Source: Xylocopa sonorina (lineage: Eukaryota > Arthropoda > Insecta > Hymenoptera > Apidae). Taken from it: a stretch of DNA of 64,000 nt. How positions within the stretch are numbered: position 1 is the stretch's first letter; every line of letters starts with the position of its first letter. The stretch is taken from NCBI RefSeq assembly GCF_050948175.1, contig NW_027490185.1, forward strand, positions 930,001 through 994,000, written 5' to 3'. Under the pieces are notes generated by a model. The model did no database searches and had not been told where the DNA came from. It saw nothing but the letters and a program-made list of their open reading frames with translations. Both the position numbers and the translations under genes were made by a program. Below are positions 24,701 to 39,300 of the stretch, one piece after another.

Positions 24701-27027
24701 ATGTCTACGTATCGTAGCAATAGAGTTCTTACGATTCTTAAAGCGCGATATCGCATCTCATTTCTATGTTTCATGGTAAGCTATAATATGATTTGCCAAG
24801 TGTTATGTATTCCTCGTCTACACTTCAAATGAATGTAAATGCGACACTTCCTTGCAAGGAAATAGCGTTTGCAGATGTCTACGTATCGTAGCAATAGAGT
24901 TCTTATGATTCTTAAAACGCGATATCGCATCTCATTTCTATGTTTCATGGTAAGGTATAATATGATTTGCGAAGTGTCATGTATTCCTCGTCTACACTTC
25001 AAATGAATGTAAATGCGACACTTCCTTGCAAGGAAATAGCGTTTGCAAACGTCTACCTACCGTAGCAATAGAGTTCTAATGCTTCTTAAAACGCGATATC
25101 GCATCTCATTTCTATGATTCATGGTAAGATATAATATGATTTGCGAAGTGTTATGTATTCCTCGTCTACACTTCAAATGAATGTAAATGCGACACTTCCT
25201 TGCAAGGAAATAGCGTTTGCAGATGTCTATGTATCGTAGCAATAGATTTCTATTGCTTCTTAAAACGTGATATCGCACCTCATTTCTATGTTTCATGGTA
25301 AGATATAATATGATTTGCGAAGTGTCACGTATTCCTCGTCTACACGTCAAATGAATGTAAATGCGACACTTCCATGCAAGGAAATAGCGTTTGCAGATGT
25401 CTACGTATCGTAGCAATAGAGTTCTTATGATTCTTAAAGCGCGATATCGCAACTCATTTCTATGTTTCATGGTAAGATATAATATGATTTGCGAAGTGTT
25501 ATGTATTCCTCGTCTACACTTCAAATGAATATAAATACGACACTTCCTTGCTAGGAAATAGCGTCTGCAGATGTCTACGTATCGTAGCAATAGAGTTCAA
25601 ATGCTTCTTAAAACGAGATATTGCATCTCATATCTATGTTTCATGATAAGATATAATATTCATTGCGAATTGTTATGCATTCCTCGTCTACACTTCAAAT
25701 GAATGTGAATGCGACACTTCCTCGCTAGGAAATAGCGCTTGCAGATGTCTACGGATCGTAGCAATAGGGTTCTAATGCTTCTTAAAGCGCGATATCGCAT
25801 CTCATTTCTATGTTTCGTGGTAAGATATAATATAATTTGCGAAGTGTTATGTATTCCTCGTCTACACTTCAAATGAATGTAAATGCGACACTTCCTTGCT
25901 AGGAAATAGCCTTTGCAAACGTCTACCTATCGTAGCAATAGAGTTCTAATGCTTCGTAGAACGCGATATCGCATCTCATTTCTATGTTTCATGGTAAGAC
26001 ATAATATGATTTGCGAAGTGTCATGTATTCCTCGTCTACACTTCAAATGTATGTAAATGCGACACTTCCCTGCTAGGAAATAGCGTCTGCAGATGTCTAG
26101 GTATCGTAGCAATAGAGTTCTAATGCTTCTTAAAACGCGATATCGCATTTCATTTCTATGTTTCATGGTAAGATATAATATGATTTGCGAAGTATCATGT
26201 ATTCCTCGTCTACACTTCAAATGAATGTAAATGCGACACTTCCTTGCAAGGAAATAGCGTTTGCAAACGTCTACCTACCGTAGCAATAGAGTTCTAGTGC
26301 TTCTTAAAACGCGATATCGCATCTCATTTCTATATTTCATGGTAAGATATAATATGATTTGCGAAGTGTTATGTATTCCTTGTCTACACTTCAAATGAAT
26401 GTAAATGAGACACTTCCTTGCAAGGAAATAGCGTTTGCAGATGTCTACTTATCGTAGCAATAGAGTTCTTATGATTCTTAAAACGCGATATCGCATCTCA
26501 TTTCTATGTTTCATGGTAAGATATAATATGAATTGCGAAGTGTCATGTATACCTCGTCTACATTACAAATGAATGTAAATGCGACACTTCCTTGCAAGGA
26601 AATAGCGTTTGCGAATGTCTATCTATCGTAGCAATAGTGTTCTAATGCTTCTTAAAACGCGATATCGCATCTCATTTCTATGTTTCATGGTAAGATATGA
26701 TATGATTTGCGAAGTGTTATGTATTCCTCGTCTACACTTCAAATGAATGTAAATGCGACACTTCCTTGCAAGGAAATAGCGTTTGCAAACGTCTACCTAC
26801 CGCAGCAATAAAGTTCTAATGCTTCTTAAAACGCGATATCGCATCTCATTTCTATATTTCATGGTAAGATATAATATGATTTGCGAAGTGTTATGTATTC
26901 CTCGTCTACACTTCAAATGAATGTAAATGCGACACTTCGTTGCAAGGAAATAGCGTTTGCGAATGTCTATCTATCGTAGCAATAGTGTTCTAATGCTTCT
27001 TAAAACGCGATATCGCATCTCGTTTCA
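18850..27027. repeat. 47-monomer (8,178-bp) higher-order unit, copy A
   Basis: This stretch is 47 x 174 bp long and is followed directly by a nearly identical copy. Identity begins at 18,850 (18,849 T differs from 27,027 A). Differences noticed against copy B are 20,880 G/C, 22,668 C/T, 24,225 A/G, a one-base deletion in copy A near 24,361, and 25,328 C/T. Inside lie a 10-monomer duplication, TGTAGATG-type monomers near 23.47 kb and the broken-palindrome type near 25.6 kb. There is no gene. Confidence 0.92.
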
Positions 27028-30000
27028 ATGTTTCATGGTAAGATATAATATGATTTGCGAAGTGTTATGCATTCCTCGTCTACGACTCAAATGAATGTAA
27101 ATGCGACACTTCCTTGCAAGGAAATAGCGTTTGCAGATGTCTACGTATCGTAGCAATAGAGTTCTAATGCTTCTTAAAACGCGATATCGCATCTCATTTC
27201 TATGTTTCATGGTAAGCTATAATATGATTTGCCAAGTGTTATGTATTCCTCGTCTACACTTCAAATGAATGTTAATGCGACACTTCCTTGCAAGGAAATA
27301 GCGTTTGCAGATGTCTACGTATCGTAGCAATAGAGTTCTTATGATTCTTAAAACGCGATATCGCATCTCATTTCTATGTTTCATGGTAAGGTATAATATG
27401 ATTTGCGAAGTGTTCTGTATTCCTCGTCTACACTTCAAATGAATGTAAATGCGATACTTCCTTGCAAGGAAATAGCGTTTGCAGATGTCTATGTATGGTA
27501 GCAATAGATTTCTAATGCTCCTTAAAACGTGATATCGCATCTCATTTCTATGTTTCATGGTAAGGTATAATATGATTTGCGAAGTGTTATGTATTCCTTG
27601 TCTACACTTCAAATGAATGTAAATGCGACACTACATTGCTAGGAAATAGCGTCTGCAGATGTCTAGGTATCGTAGCAATAGAGTTCTAATGCTTCTTAAA
27701 TCGCGATATCGCATTTCATTTCTATGTTTCATGGTAAGATATAATATGATTTGCGAAGTGTTATGTATTCCTCGTCAACACTTCAAATGAATGTAAATGC
27801 GACACTTCGTTGCAAGGAAATAGCGTTTGCGAATGTCTATCTATCGAAGCAATAGTGCTCTAATGCTTCTTAAAACGCGATATCGCATCTCGTTTCTATG
27901 TTTCATGGTAAGATATAATATGATTTGCGAAGTGTCATGTATTCCTCGTCTGCACTTCAAATCAATGTAAATGCGACACTTCCTTGCAGGAAATAGCGTT
28001 TGCAGATGTCTACGTATCGTAGCAATAGAGTTCTTATGATTCTTAAAACGCGATATCGCATCTCATTTCTATGTTTCATGGTAAGATATAATATGATTTG
28101 CGAAGTGTCATGTATTCCTCGTCTACACTTCAAATGAATGTAAATGCGACACTTCCTTGCTAGGAAATAGCGTTTGCTGATGTCTAGGTATCGTAGAAAT
28201 AGAGTTCTAATGCTTCTTAGAACGCGATATCGCAATCTCATTTCTATGTTTCATGGTAAGATATAATATGATTTGCGAAGTGTCATGTATTCCTCGTCTA
28301 CACTTCAAATGAATGTAAATGCGACACTTCCTTGCAAGGAAATAGCGTTTGCAAACGCCTACCTACCGTAGCAATAGAGTTCTAGTGCTTCTTAAAACGC
28401 GATATCGCATCTCATTTCTATATTTCATGGTAAGATATAATATGATTTGCGAAGTGTTATGTATTCCTTGTCTACACTTCAAACGAATGTAAATGAGACA
28501 CTTCCTTGCAAGGAAATAGCGGTTGCAGATGTCTACTTATCGTAGCAATAGAGTTCTTATGATTCTTAAAACGCGATATCGCATCTCATTTCTATGTTTC
28601 ATGGTAAGGTATAATATGATTTGCGAAGTGTTATGTATTCCTCGTCTACACTTCAAATGAATGTAAATGAGACACTTCCTTGCAAGGAAATAGCGTTTGC
28701 AGATGTCTACGTATCGTAGCAATAGAGTTCTTATGAATATTAAAACGCGATATCGCATCTCATTTCTATGTTTCATGGTAAGATATAATATGATTTGCGA
28801 AGTGTTATGCATTCCTCGTCTACGACTCAAATGAATGTAAATGCGACACTTCCTTGCAAGGAAATAGCGTTTGCAGATGTCTACGTATCGTAGCAATAGA
28901 GTTCTAATGCTTCTTAAAACGCGATATCGCATCTCATTTCTATGTTTCATGGTAAGCTATAATATGATTTGCCAAGTGTTATGTATTCCTCGTCTACACT
29001 TCAAATGAATGTTAATGCGACACTTCCTTGCAAGGAAATAGCGTTTGCAGATGTCTACGTATCGTAGCAATAGAGTTCTTATGATTCTTAAAACGCGATA
29101 TCGCATCTCATTTCTATGTTTCATGGTAAGGTATAATATGATTTGCGAAGTGTTCTGTATTCCTCGTCTACACTTCAAATGAATGTAAATGCGATACTTC
29201 CTTGCAAGGAAATAGCGTTTGCAGATGTCTATGTATGGTAGCAATAGATTTCTAATGCTCCTTAAAACGTGATATCGCATCTCATTTCTATGTTTCATGG
29301 TAAGGTATAATATGATTTGCGAAGTGTTATGTATTCCTTGTCTACACTTCAAATGAATGTAAATGCGACACTACATTGCTAGGAAATAGCGTCTGCAGAT
29401 GTCTAGGTATCGTAGCAATAGATTTCTAATGCTTCTTAAATCGCGATATCGCATTTCATTTCTATGTTTCATGGTAAGATATAATATGATTTGCGAAGTG
29501 TTATGTATTCCTCGTCAACACTTCAAATGAATGTAAATGCGACACTTCGTTGCAAGGAAATAGCGTTTGCGAATGTCTATCTATCGAAGCAATAGTGCTC
29601 TAATGCTTCTTAAAACGCGATATCGCATCTCGTTTCTATGTTTCATGGTAAGATATAATATGATTTGCGAAGTGTCATGTATTCCTCGTCTGCACTTCAA
29701 ATCAATGTAAATGCGACACTTCCTTGCAGGAAATAGCGTTTGCAGATGTCTACGTATCGTAGCAATAGAGTTCTTATGATTCTTAAAACGCGATATCGCA
29801 TCTCATTTCTATGTTTCATGGTAAGATATAATATGATTTGCGAAGTGTCATGTATTCCTCGTCTACACTTCAAATGAATGTAAATGCGACACTTCCTTGC
29901 AAGGAAATATCGTTTGCAAACGTCTACCTACCGTAGCAATAGAGTTCTAATGCTTCTTAAAACGCGATATCGCATCTCATTTCTATGTTTCATGGTAAGA

Positions 30001-33000
30001 TATAATATGATTTGCGAAGTGCCATGTATTCCTCGTCCACACTTCAAATGAATGTAAATGCGACACTTCCTTGCTAGGAAATAGCGTTTGCTGATGTCTA
30101 GGTATCGTAGAAATAGAGTTCTAATGCTTCTTAGAACACGATATCGCAATCTCATTTCTATGTTTCATGGTAAGATATAATATGATTTGCGAAGTGTCAT
30201 GTATTCCTCGTCTACACTTCAAATGAATGTAAATGCGACACTTCCTTGAAAGGAAATAGCGGTTGCAAACGCCTACCTACCGTAGCAATAGAGTTCTAGT
30301 GCTTCTTAAAACGCGATATCGCATCTCATTTCTATATTTCATGGTAAGATATAATATGATTTGCGAAGTGTTATGTATTCCTTGTCTACACTTCAAATGA
30401 ATGTAAATGAGACACTTCCTTGCAAGGAAATAGCGGTTGCAGATGTCTACTTATCGTAGCAATAGAGTTCTTATGATTCTTAAAACGCGATATCGCATCT
30501 CATTTCTATGTTTCATGGTAAGGTATAATATGATTTGCGAAGTGTTATGTATTCCTCGTCTACACTTCAAATGAATGTAAATGAGACACTTCCTTGCAAG
30601 GAAATGGCGTTTGCAGATGTCTACGTATCGTAGCAATAGAGTTCTTATGAATATTAAAACGCGATATCGCATCTCATTTCTATGTTTCATGGTAAGATAT
30701 AATATGATTTGCGAAGTGTTATGCATTCCTCGTCTACGACTCAAATGAATGTAAATGCGACACTTCCTTGCAAGGAAATAGCGTTTGCAGATGTCTACGT
30801 ATCGTAGCAATAGAGTTCTAATGCTTCTTAAAACGCGATATCGCATCTCATTTCTATGTTTCATGGTAAGCTATAATATGATTTGCCAAGTGTTATGTAT
30901 TCCTCGTCTACACTTCAAATGAATGTAAATGCGACATTTCCTTGCAAGGAAATAGCGTTTGCAGATGTCTACGTATCGTAGCAATAGAGTTCTTATGATT
31001 CTTAAAACGCGATATCGCATCTCATTTCTATGTTTCATGGTAAGGTATAATATGATTTGCGAAGTGTTCTGTATTCCTCGTCTACACTTCAAATGAATGT
31101 AAATGTGATACTTCCTTGCAAGGAAATAGCGTTTGCAGATGTCTATGTATGGTAGCAATAGATTTCTAATGCTCCTTAAAACGTGATATCGCATCTCATT
31201 TCTACGTTTCATGGTAAGGTATAATATGATTTGCGAAGTGTTATGTATTCCTCGTCTACACTTCAAATGAATGTAAATGCGACACTACATTGCTAGGAAA
31301 TAGCGTCTGCAGATGTCTAGGTATCGTAGCAATAGAGTTCTAATGCTTCTTAAAACGCGATATCGTATTTCATTTCTATGTTTCATGGTAAGATATAATA
31401 TGATTTGCGAAGTGTTATGTATTCCTCGTCAACACTTCAAATGAATGTAAATGCGACACTTCCTTGCAAGCAAATAGCGTTTGCAGATGTCTACGTATCG
31501 TAGCAATAGAGTTCTTATGATTCTTAAAACGCGATATCGCATCTCATTTCTATGTTTCATGGTAAGATATAATATGATTTGCGTAGTGTTATGTATTCCT
31601 CGTCCACACTTCAAATGAATGTAAATGCGAAACTTCCTTGTAAGGAAATAGCGTTTGTAGATGTCTACGTATCGTAGCAATAGAGTTCTTATGAATATTA
31701 AAACGCGATATCGCATCACATTTCTATGTTTCATGGTAAGGTATAATATGATTTGCGAAGTGTTATGTATTCCTCGTCTACACTTCAAATGAATGTAAAT
31801 GCGACACTTCCTTGCAAGGAAATAGCGTTTGCAGATGTCTACGTATCGTAGCAATAGAGTTCTTATGATTTTTAAAACGCGATATCGCATCTCATTTCTA
31901 TGTTTCATGGTACGACATAATATGATTTGCGAAGTGTCATGTATTCCCCGTCTACACTTCAAATGAATGTAAATGCGACACTTCCTTGCCAGGAAATAGC
32001 GTTTGCAAACGTCTACCTATCGTAGCAATAGAGTTCTAATACTTCGTAGAACGCGATATCGCATCTCATTTCTATGTTTCATGGTAAGACATAATATGAT
32101 TTGCGAAGTGTCATGTATTCCTCGTCTACACTTCAAATGTATGTAAATGCGACACTTCCTTGCTAGGAAATAGCGTCTGCAGATGTCTAGGTATCGTAGC
32201 AATAGAGTTCTAATGCTTCTTAAAATGCGATATCGCATTTCATTTCTATGTTTTATGGTAAGATATAATATGATTTGCGAAGTGTTATGTATTCCTCGTC
32301 TACACTTCAAAAGAATGTAAATGCGACACGTCCTTGCTAGGAAATAGCGTCTGCAGATGTCTAGGTATCGTAGCAATAGAGTTCTAATGCTTCTTAGAAC
32401 GCGATATCGCAATCTCATTTCTATGTTTCATGGTAAGATATAATATGATTTGCGAAGTGTCATGTATTCCTCGTCTACACTTCAAATGAATGTAAATGCG
32501 ACACTTCCTTGCAAGGAAATAGCGTTTGCAAACGTCTACCTACCGTAGCAATAGAGTTCTAGTGCTTCTTAAAACGCGATATCGCATCTCATTTCTATAT
32601 TTCATGGTAAGATATAATATGATTTGCGAAGTGTTATGTATTCCTTGTCTACACTTCAAATGAATGTAAATGAGACACTTCCTTGCAAGGAAATAGCGTT
32701 TGCAGATGTCTACTTATCGTAGCAATAGAGTTCTTATGATTCTTAAAACGCGATATCGCATCTCATTTCTATGTTTCATGGTAAGATATAATATGATTTG
32801 CGAAGTGTCATGTATTCCTCGTCTACACGTCAAATGAATGTAAACGCGACACTTCCATGCAAGGAAATAGCGTTTGCAGATGTCTACGTATCGTAGCAAT
32901 AGAGTTCTTACGATTCTTAAAGCGCGATATCGCATCTCATTTCTATGTTTCATGGTAAGCTATAATATGATTTGCCAAGTGTTATGTATTCCTCGTCTAC

Positions 33001-35206
33001 ACTTCAAATGAATGTAAATGCGACACTTCCTTGCAAGGAAATAGCGTTTGCAGATGTCTACGTATCGTAGCAATAGAGTTCTTATGATTCTTAAAACGCG
33101 ATATCGCATCTCATTTCTATGTTTCATGGTAAGGTATAATATGATTTGCGAAGTGTCATGTATTCCTCGTCTACACTTCAAATGAATGTAAATGCGACAC
33201 TTCCTTGCAAGGAAATAGCGTTTGCAAACGTCTACCTACCGTAGCAATAGAGTTCTAATGCTTCTTAAAACGCGATATCGCATCTCATTTCTATGATTCA
33301 TGGTAAGATATAATATGATTTGCGAAGTGTTATGTATTCCTCGTCTACACTTCAAATGAATGTAAATGCGACACTTCCTTGCAAGGAAATAGCGTTTGCA
33401 GATGTCTATGTATCGTAGCAATAGATTTCTATTGCTTCTTAAAACGTGATATCGCACCTCATTTCTATGTTTCATGGTAAGATATAATATGATTTGCGAA
33501 GTGTCATGTATTCCTCGTCTACACGTCAAATGAATGTAAATGCGACACTTCCATGCAAGGAAATAGCGTTTGCAGATGTCTACGTATCGTAGCAATAGAG
33601 TTCTTATGATTCTTAAAGCGCGATATCGCAACTCATTTCTATGTTTCATGGTAAGATATAATATGATTTGCGAAGTGTTATGTATTCCTCGTCTACACTT
33701 CAAATGAATATAAATACGACACTTCCTTGCTAGGAAATAGCGTCTGCAGATGTCTACGTATCGTAGCAATAGAGTTCAAATGCTTCTTAAAACGAGATAT
33801 TGCATCTCATATCTATGTTTCATGATAAGATATAATATTCATTGCGAATTGTTATGCATTCCTCGTCTACACTTCAAATGAATGTGAATGCGACACTTCC
33901 TCGCTAGGAAATAGCGCTTGCAGATGTCTACGGATCGTAGCAATAGGGTTCTAATGCTTCTTAAAGCGCGATATCGCATCTCATTTCTATGTTTCGTGGT
34001 AAGATATAATATAATTTGCGAAGTGTTATGTATTCCTCGTCTACACTTCAAATGAATGTAAATGCGACACTTCCTTGCTAGGAAATAGCCTTTGCAAACG
34101 TCTACCTATCGTAGCAATAGAGTTCTAATGCTTCGTAGAACGCGATATCGCATCTCATTTCTATGTTTCATGGTAAGACATAATATGATTTGCGAAGTGT
34201 CATGTATTCCTCGTCTACACTTCAAATGTATGTAAATGCGACACTTCCCTGCTAGGAAATAGCGTCTGCAGATGTCTAGGTATCGTAGCAATAGAGTTCT
34301 AATGCTTCTTAAAACGCGATATCGCATTTCATTTCTATGTTTCATGGTAAGATATAATATGATTTGCGAAGTATCATGTATTCCTCGTCTACACTTCAAA
34401 TGAATGTAAATGCGACACTTCCTTGCAAGGAAATAGCGTTTGCAAACGTCTACCTACCGTAGCAATAGAGTTCTAGTGCTTCTTAAAACGCGATATCGCA
34501 TCTCATTTCTATATTTCATGGTAAGATATAATATGATTTGCGAAGTGTTATGTATTCCTTGTCTACACTTCAAATGAATGTAAATGAGACACTTCCTTGC
34601 AAGGAAATAGCGTTTGCAGATGTCTACTTATCGTAGCAATAGAGTTCTTATGATTCTTAAAACGCGATATCGCATCTCATTTCTATGTTTCATGGTAAGA
34701 TATAATATGAATTGCGAAGTGTCATGTATACCTCGTCTACATTACAAATGAATGTAAATGCGACACTTCCTTGCAAGGAAATAGCGTTTGCGAATGTCTA
34801 TCTATCGTAGCAATAGTGTTCTAATGCTTCTTAAAACGCGATATCGCATCTCATTTCTATGTTTCATGGTAAGATATGATATGATTTGCGAAGTGTTATG
34901 TATTCCTCGTCTACACTTCAAATGAATGTAAATGCGACACTTCCTTGCAAGGAAATAGCGTTTGCAAACGTCTACCTACCGCAGCAATAAAGTTCTAATG
35001 CTTCTTAAAACGCGATATCGCATCTCATTTCTATATTTCATGGTAAGATATAATATGATTTGCGAAGTGTTATGTATTCCTCGTCTACACTTCAAATGAA
35101 TGTAAATGCGACACTTCGTTGCAAGGAAATAGCGTTTGCGAATGTCTATCTATCGTAGCAATAGTGTTCTAATGCTTCTTAAAACGCGATATCGCATCTC
35201 GTTTCA
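27028..35206. repeat. 47-monomer (8,179-bp) higher-order unit, copy B
   Basis: Tandem copy of 18,850-27,027 at offset 8,178, rising to 8,179 after the one-base deletion in copy A. The first 38 bases of each copy and the 38 bases after copy B (35,207-35,244) are the same, and the match ends at 35,245 C against 27,066 T. This is the expected footprint of an exchange between two similar monomers. The near identity points to a very recent duplication or to an assembly artefact. Confidence 0.92.
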
Positions 35207-35627
35207 ATGTTTCATGGTAAGATATAATATGATTTGCGAAGTGTCATGTATTCCTCGTCTACACTTCAAATGAATGTAAATGCGACACTTCCTTGCAAGG
35301 AAATAGCGTTTGCAAACGTCTACCTACCGCAGCAATAAAGTTCTAATGCTTCTTAAAACGCGATATCGCATCTCGTTTCTATGTTTCATGGTAAGATATA
35401 ATATGATTTGCGAAGTGTCATGTATTCCTCGTCTACACTTCAAATGAATGTAAATGCGACACTTCCTTGCAAGGAAATAGCGTTTGCAAACTTTTACCTA
35501 CCGTAGCAATAGAGTTCAAGTGCTTCTTAAAACGCGATATCGCATCTCATTTCTATGTTTCATGGTAAGATATAATATGATTTGCGAAGTCTTATGTATT
35601 CCTCGTCTACACTTCAAATGAATGTAT

Positions 35628-36336
35628 ATGCGACACTTCCATGCAAGGAAATAGCGTTTGTAGATGTCTACGTATCGTAGCAATAGAGTTCTTATGAATA
35701 TTAAAACGCGATATCGCATCACATTTCTATGTTTCATGGTAAGGTATAATATGATTTGCGAAGTGTTATGTATTCCTCGTCTACACTTCAAATGAATGTA
35801 AATGCGACACTTCCTTGCAAGGAAATAGCGTTTGCAGATGTCTACGTATCGTAGCAATAGAGTACTTATGATTTTTAAAACGCGATATCGCATCTCATTT
35901 CTATGTTTCATGGTACGATATAATATGATTTGCGAAGTGTCATGTATTCCCCGTCTACACTTCAAATGAATGTAAATGCGACACTTCCATGCAAGGAAAT
36001 AGCGTTTGTAGATGTCTACGTATCGTAGCAATAGAGTTCTTATGAATATTAAAACGCGATATCGCATCACATTTCTATGTTTCATGGTAAGGTATAATAT
36101 GATTTGCGAAGTGTTATGTATTCCTCGTCTACACTTCAAATGAATGTAAATGCGACACTTCCTTGCAAGGAAATAGCGTTTGCAGATGTCTACGTATCGT
36201 AGCAATAGAGTTCTTATGATTTTTAAAACGCGATATCGCATCTCATTTCTATGTTTCATGGTACGATATAATATGATTTGCGAAGTGTCATGTATTCCCC
36301 GTCTACACTTCAAATGAATGTAAATGCGACACTTCC
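35628..36336. repeat. dimer (348-bp) tandem duplication
   Basis: A two-monomer unit (TGTAGATG/GAATATTAAAACG type plus GGTACGATA partner) is present twice in a row at a spacing of 348 bp. Edges are 35,627 T against 35,975 A, and 35,989 A against 36,337 T. The two units share their frame, which is why the longest minus-strand open frame of the window (35,516-36,313) falls here. Confidence 0.85.
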
Positions 36337-39300
36337 TTGCCAGGAAATAGCGTTTGCAAACGTCTACCTATCGTAGCAATAGAGTTCTTATGATTCTTAA
36401 AACGCGATATCGCATCTCATTTCTATGTTTCATGGTAAGATATAATATGATTTGCGAAGTGTTATGCATTCCTCGTCTACGACTCAAATGTATGTAAATG
36501 CGACACTTCCTTGCTAGGAAATAGCGTCTGCAGATGTCTAGGTATCGTAGCAATAGAGTTCTAATGCTTCTTAAAATGCGATATCGCATTTCATTTCTAT
36601 GTTTTATGGTAAGATATAATATGATTTGCGAAGTGTTATGTATTCCTCGTCTACACTTCAAAAGAATGTAAATGCGACACGTCCTTGCTAGGAAATAGCG
36701 TCTGCAGATGTCTAGGTATCGTTGCAATAGAGTTCTAATGCTTCTTAGAACGCGATATCGCAATCTCATTTCTATGTTTCATGGTAAGATATAATATGAT
36801 TTGCGAAGTGTCATGTATTCCTCGTCTACACTTCAAATGAATGTAAATGCGACACTTCCTTGCAAGGAAATAGCGTTTGCAAACGTCTACCTACCGTAGC
36901 AATAGAGTTCTAGTGCTTCTTAAAACGCGACATCGCATCTCATTTCTATATTTCATGGTAAGATATAATATGATTTGCGAAGTGTTATGTATTCCTCGTC
37001 TACACTTCAAATGAATGTAAATGCGACACTTCCATGCAAGGAAATAGCGTTTGTAGATGTCTACGTATCGTAGCAATAGAGTTCTTATGAATATTAAAAC
37101 GCGATATCGCATCACATTTCTATGTTTCATGGTAAGGTATAATATGATTTGCGAAGTGTTATGTATTCCTCGTCTACACTTCAAATGAATGTAAATGCGA
37201 CACTTCCTTGCAAGGAAATAGCGTTTGCAGATGTCTACGTATCGTAGCAATAGAGTTCTTATGATTTTTAAAACGCGATATCGCATCTCATTTCTATGTT
37301 TCATGGTACGATATAATATGATTTGCGAAGTGTCATGTATTCCTCGTCTACACTTCAAATGAATGTAAATGCGACACTTCCTTGCTAGGAAATAGCGTTT
37401 GCAAACGTCTACCTATCGTAGCAATAGAGTTCTAATGCTTCGTAGAACGCGATATCGCATCTCATTTCTATGTTTCATGGTAAGACATAATATGATTTGC
37501 GAAGTGTCATGTATTCCTCGTCTACACTTCAAATGTATGTAAACGCGACACTTTCTTGCTAGGAAATAGCGTCTGCAGATGTCTAGGTATCGTAGCAATA
37601 GAGTTCTAATGCTTCTTAAAACGCGATATCGCATTTCATTTCTATGTTTCATGGTAAGATATAATATGATTTGCGAAGTGTTATGTATTCCTCGTCTACA
37701 CTTCAAAAGAATGTAAATGCGACACTTCCTTGCTAGGAAATAGCGTCTGCAGATGTCTAGGTATCGTAGCAATAGAGTTCTAATGCTTCTTAGAACGCGA
37801 TATCGCAATCTCATTTCTATGTTTCATGGTAAGATATAATATGATTTGCGAAGTGTCATGTATTCCTCGTCTACACTTCAAATGAATGTAAATGCGACAC
37901 TTCCTTGCAAGGAAATAGCGTTTGCAAACGTCTACCTACCGTAGCAATAGAGTTCTAGTGCTTCTTAAAACGCGATATCGCATCTCATTTCTATATTTCA
38001 TGGTAAGATATAATATGATTTGCGAAGTGTTATGTATTCCTTGTCTACACTTCAAATGAATGTAAATGAGACACTTCCTTGCAAGGAAATAGCGTTTGCA
38101 GATGTCTACGTATCGTAGCAATAGAGTTCTTATGATTCTTAAAACGCGATATCGCATCTCATTTCTATGTTTCATGGTAAGATATAATATGATTTTCGAA
38201 GTGTCATGTATTCCTCGTCTACACGTCAAATGAATGTAAACGCGACACTTCCATGCAAGGAAATAGCGTTTGCAGATGTCTACGTATCGTAGCAATAGAG
38301 TTCTTACGATTCTTAAAGCGCGATATCGCATCTCATTTCTATGTTTCATGGTAAGCTATAATATGATTTGCCAAGTGTTATGTATTCCTCGTCTACACTT
38401 CAAATGAATGTAAATGCGACACTTCCTTGCAAGGAAATAGCGTTTGCAGATGTCTACGTATCGTAGCAATAGAGTTCTTATGATTCTTAAAACGCGATAT
38501 CGCATCTCATTTCTATGTTTCATGGTAAGGTATAATATGATTTGCGAAGTGTCATGTATTCCTCGTCTACACTTCTAATGAATGTAAATGCGACACTTCC
38601 TTGCAAGGAAATAGCGTTTGCAAACGTCTACCTACCGTAGCAATAGAGTTCTAGTGCTTCTTAAAACGCGATATCGCATCTCATTTCTATATTTCATGGT
38701 AAGATATAATATGATTTGCGAAGTGTTATGTATTCCTTGTCTACACTTCAAATGAATGTAAATGAGACACTTCCTTGCAAGGAAATAGCGTTTGCAGATG
38801 TCTACTTATCGTAGCAATAGAGTTCTTATGATTCTTAAAACGCGATATCGCATCTCATTTCTATGTTTCATGGTAAGATATAATATGAATTGCGAAGTGT
38901 CATGTATACCTCGTCTACATTACAAACGAATGTAAATGCGACACTTCCTTGCAAGGAAATAGCGTTTGCGAATGTCTATCTATCGTAGCAATAGTGTTCT
39001 AATGCTTCTTAAAACGCGATATCGCATCTCATTTCTATGTTTCATGGTAAGATATGATATGATTTGCGAAGTGTTATGTATTCCTCGTCTACACTTCAAA
39101 TGAATGTAAATGCGACACTTCCTTGCAAGGAAATAGCGTTTGCAAACGTCTACCTACCGCAGCAATAGAGTTCTAATGCTTCTTAAAACGCGATATCGCA
39201 TCTCATTTCTATATTTCATGGTAAGATATAATATGATTTGCGAAGTGTTATGTATTCCTCGTCTACACTTCAAATGAATGTAAATGAGACACTTCCTTGC

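Noticed and set aside
35516..36313. Longest minus-strand open frame (265 codons) as a repeat-protein gene
   Set aside because: It follows from a stop-free frame in a 174-bp repeat. Other copies of the same monomers are cut by stops at one variable site and by one-base length changes; there are no flanking gene signals, no recognisable domain and no unique ends.
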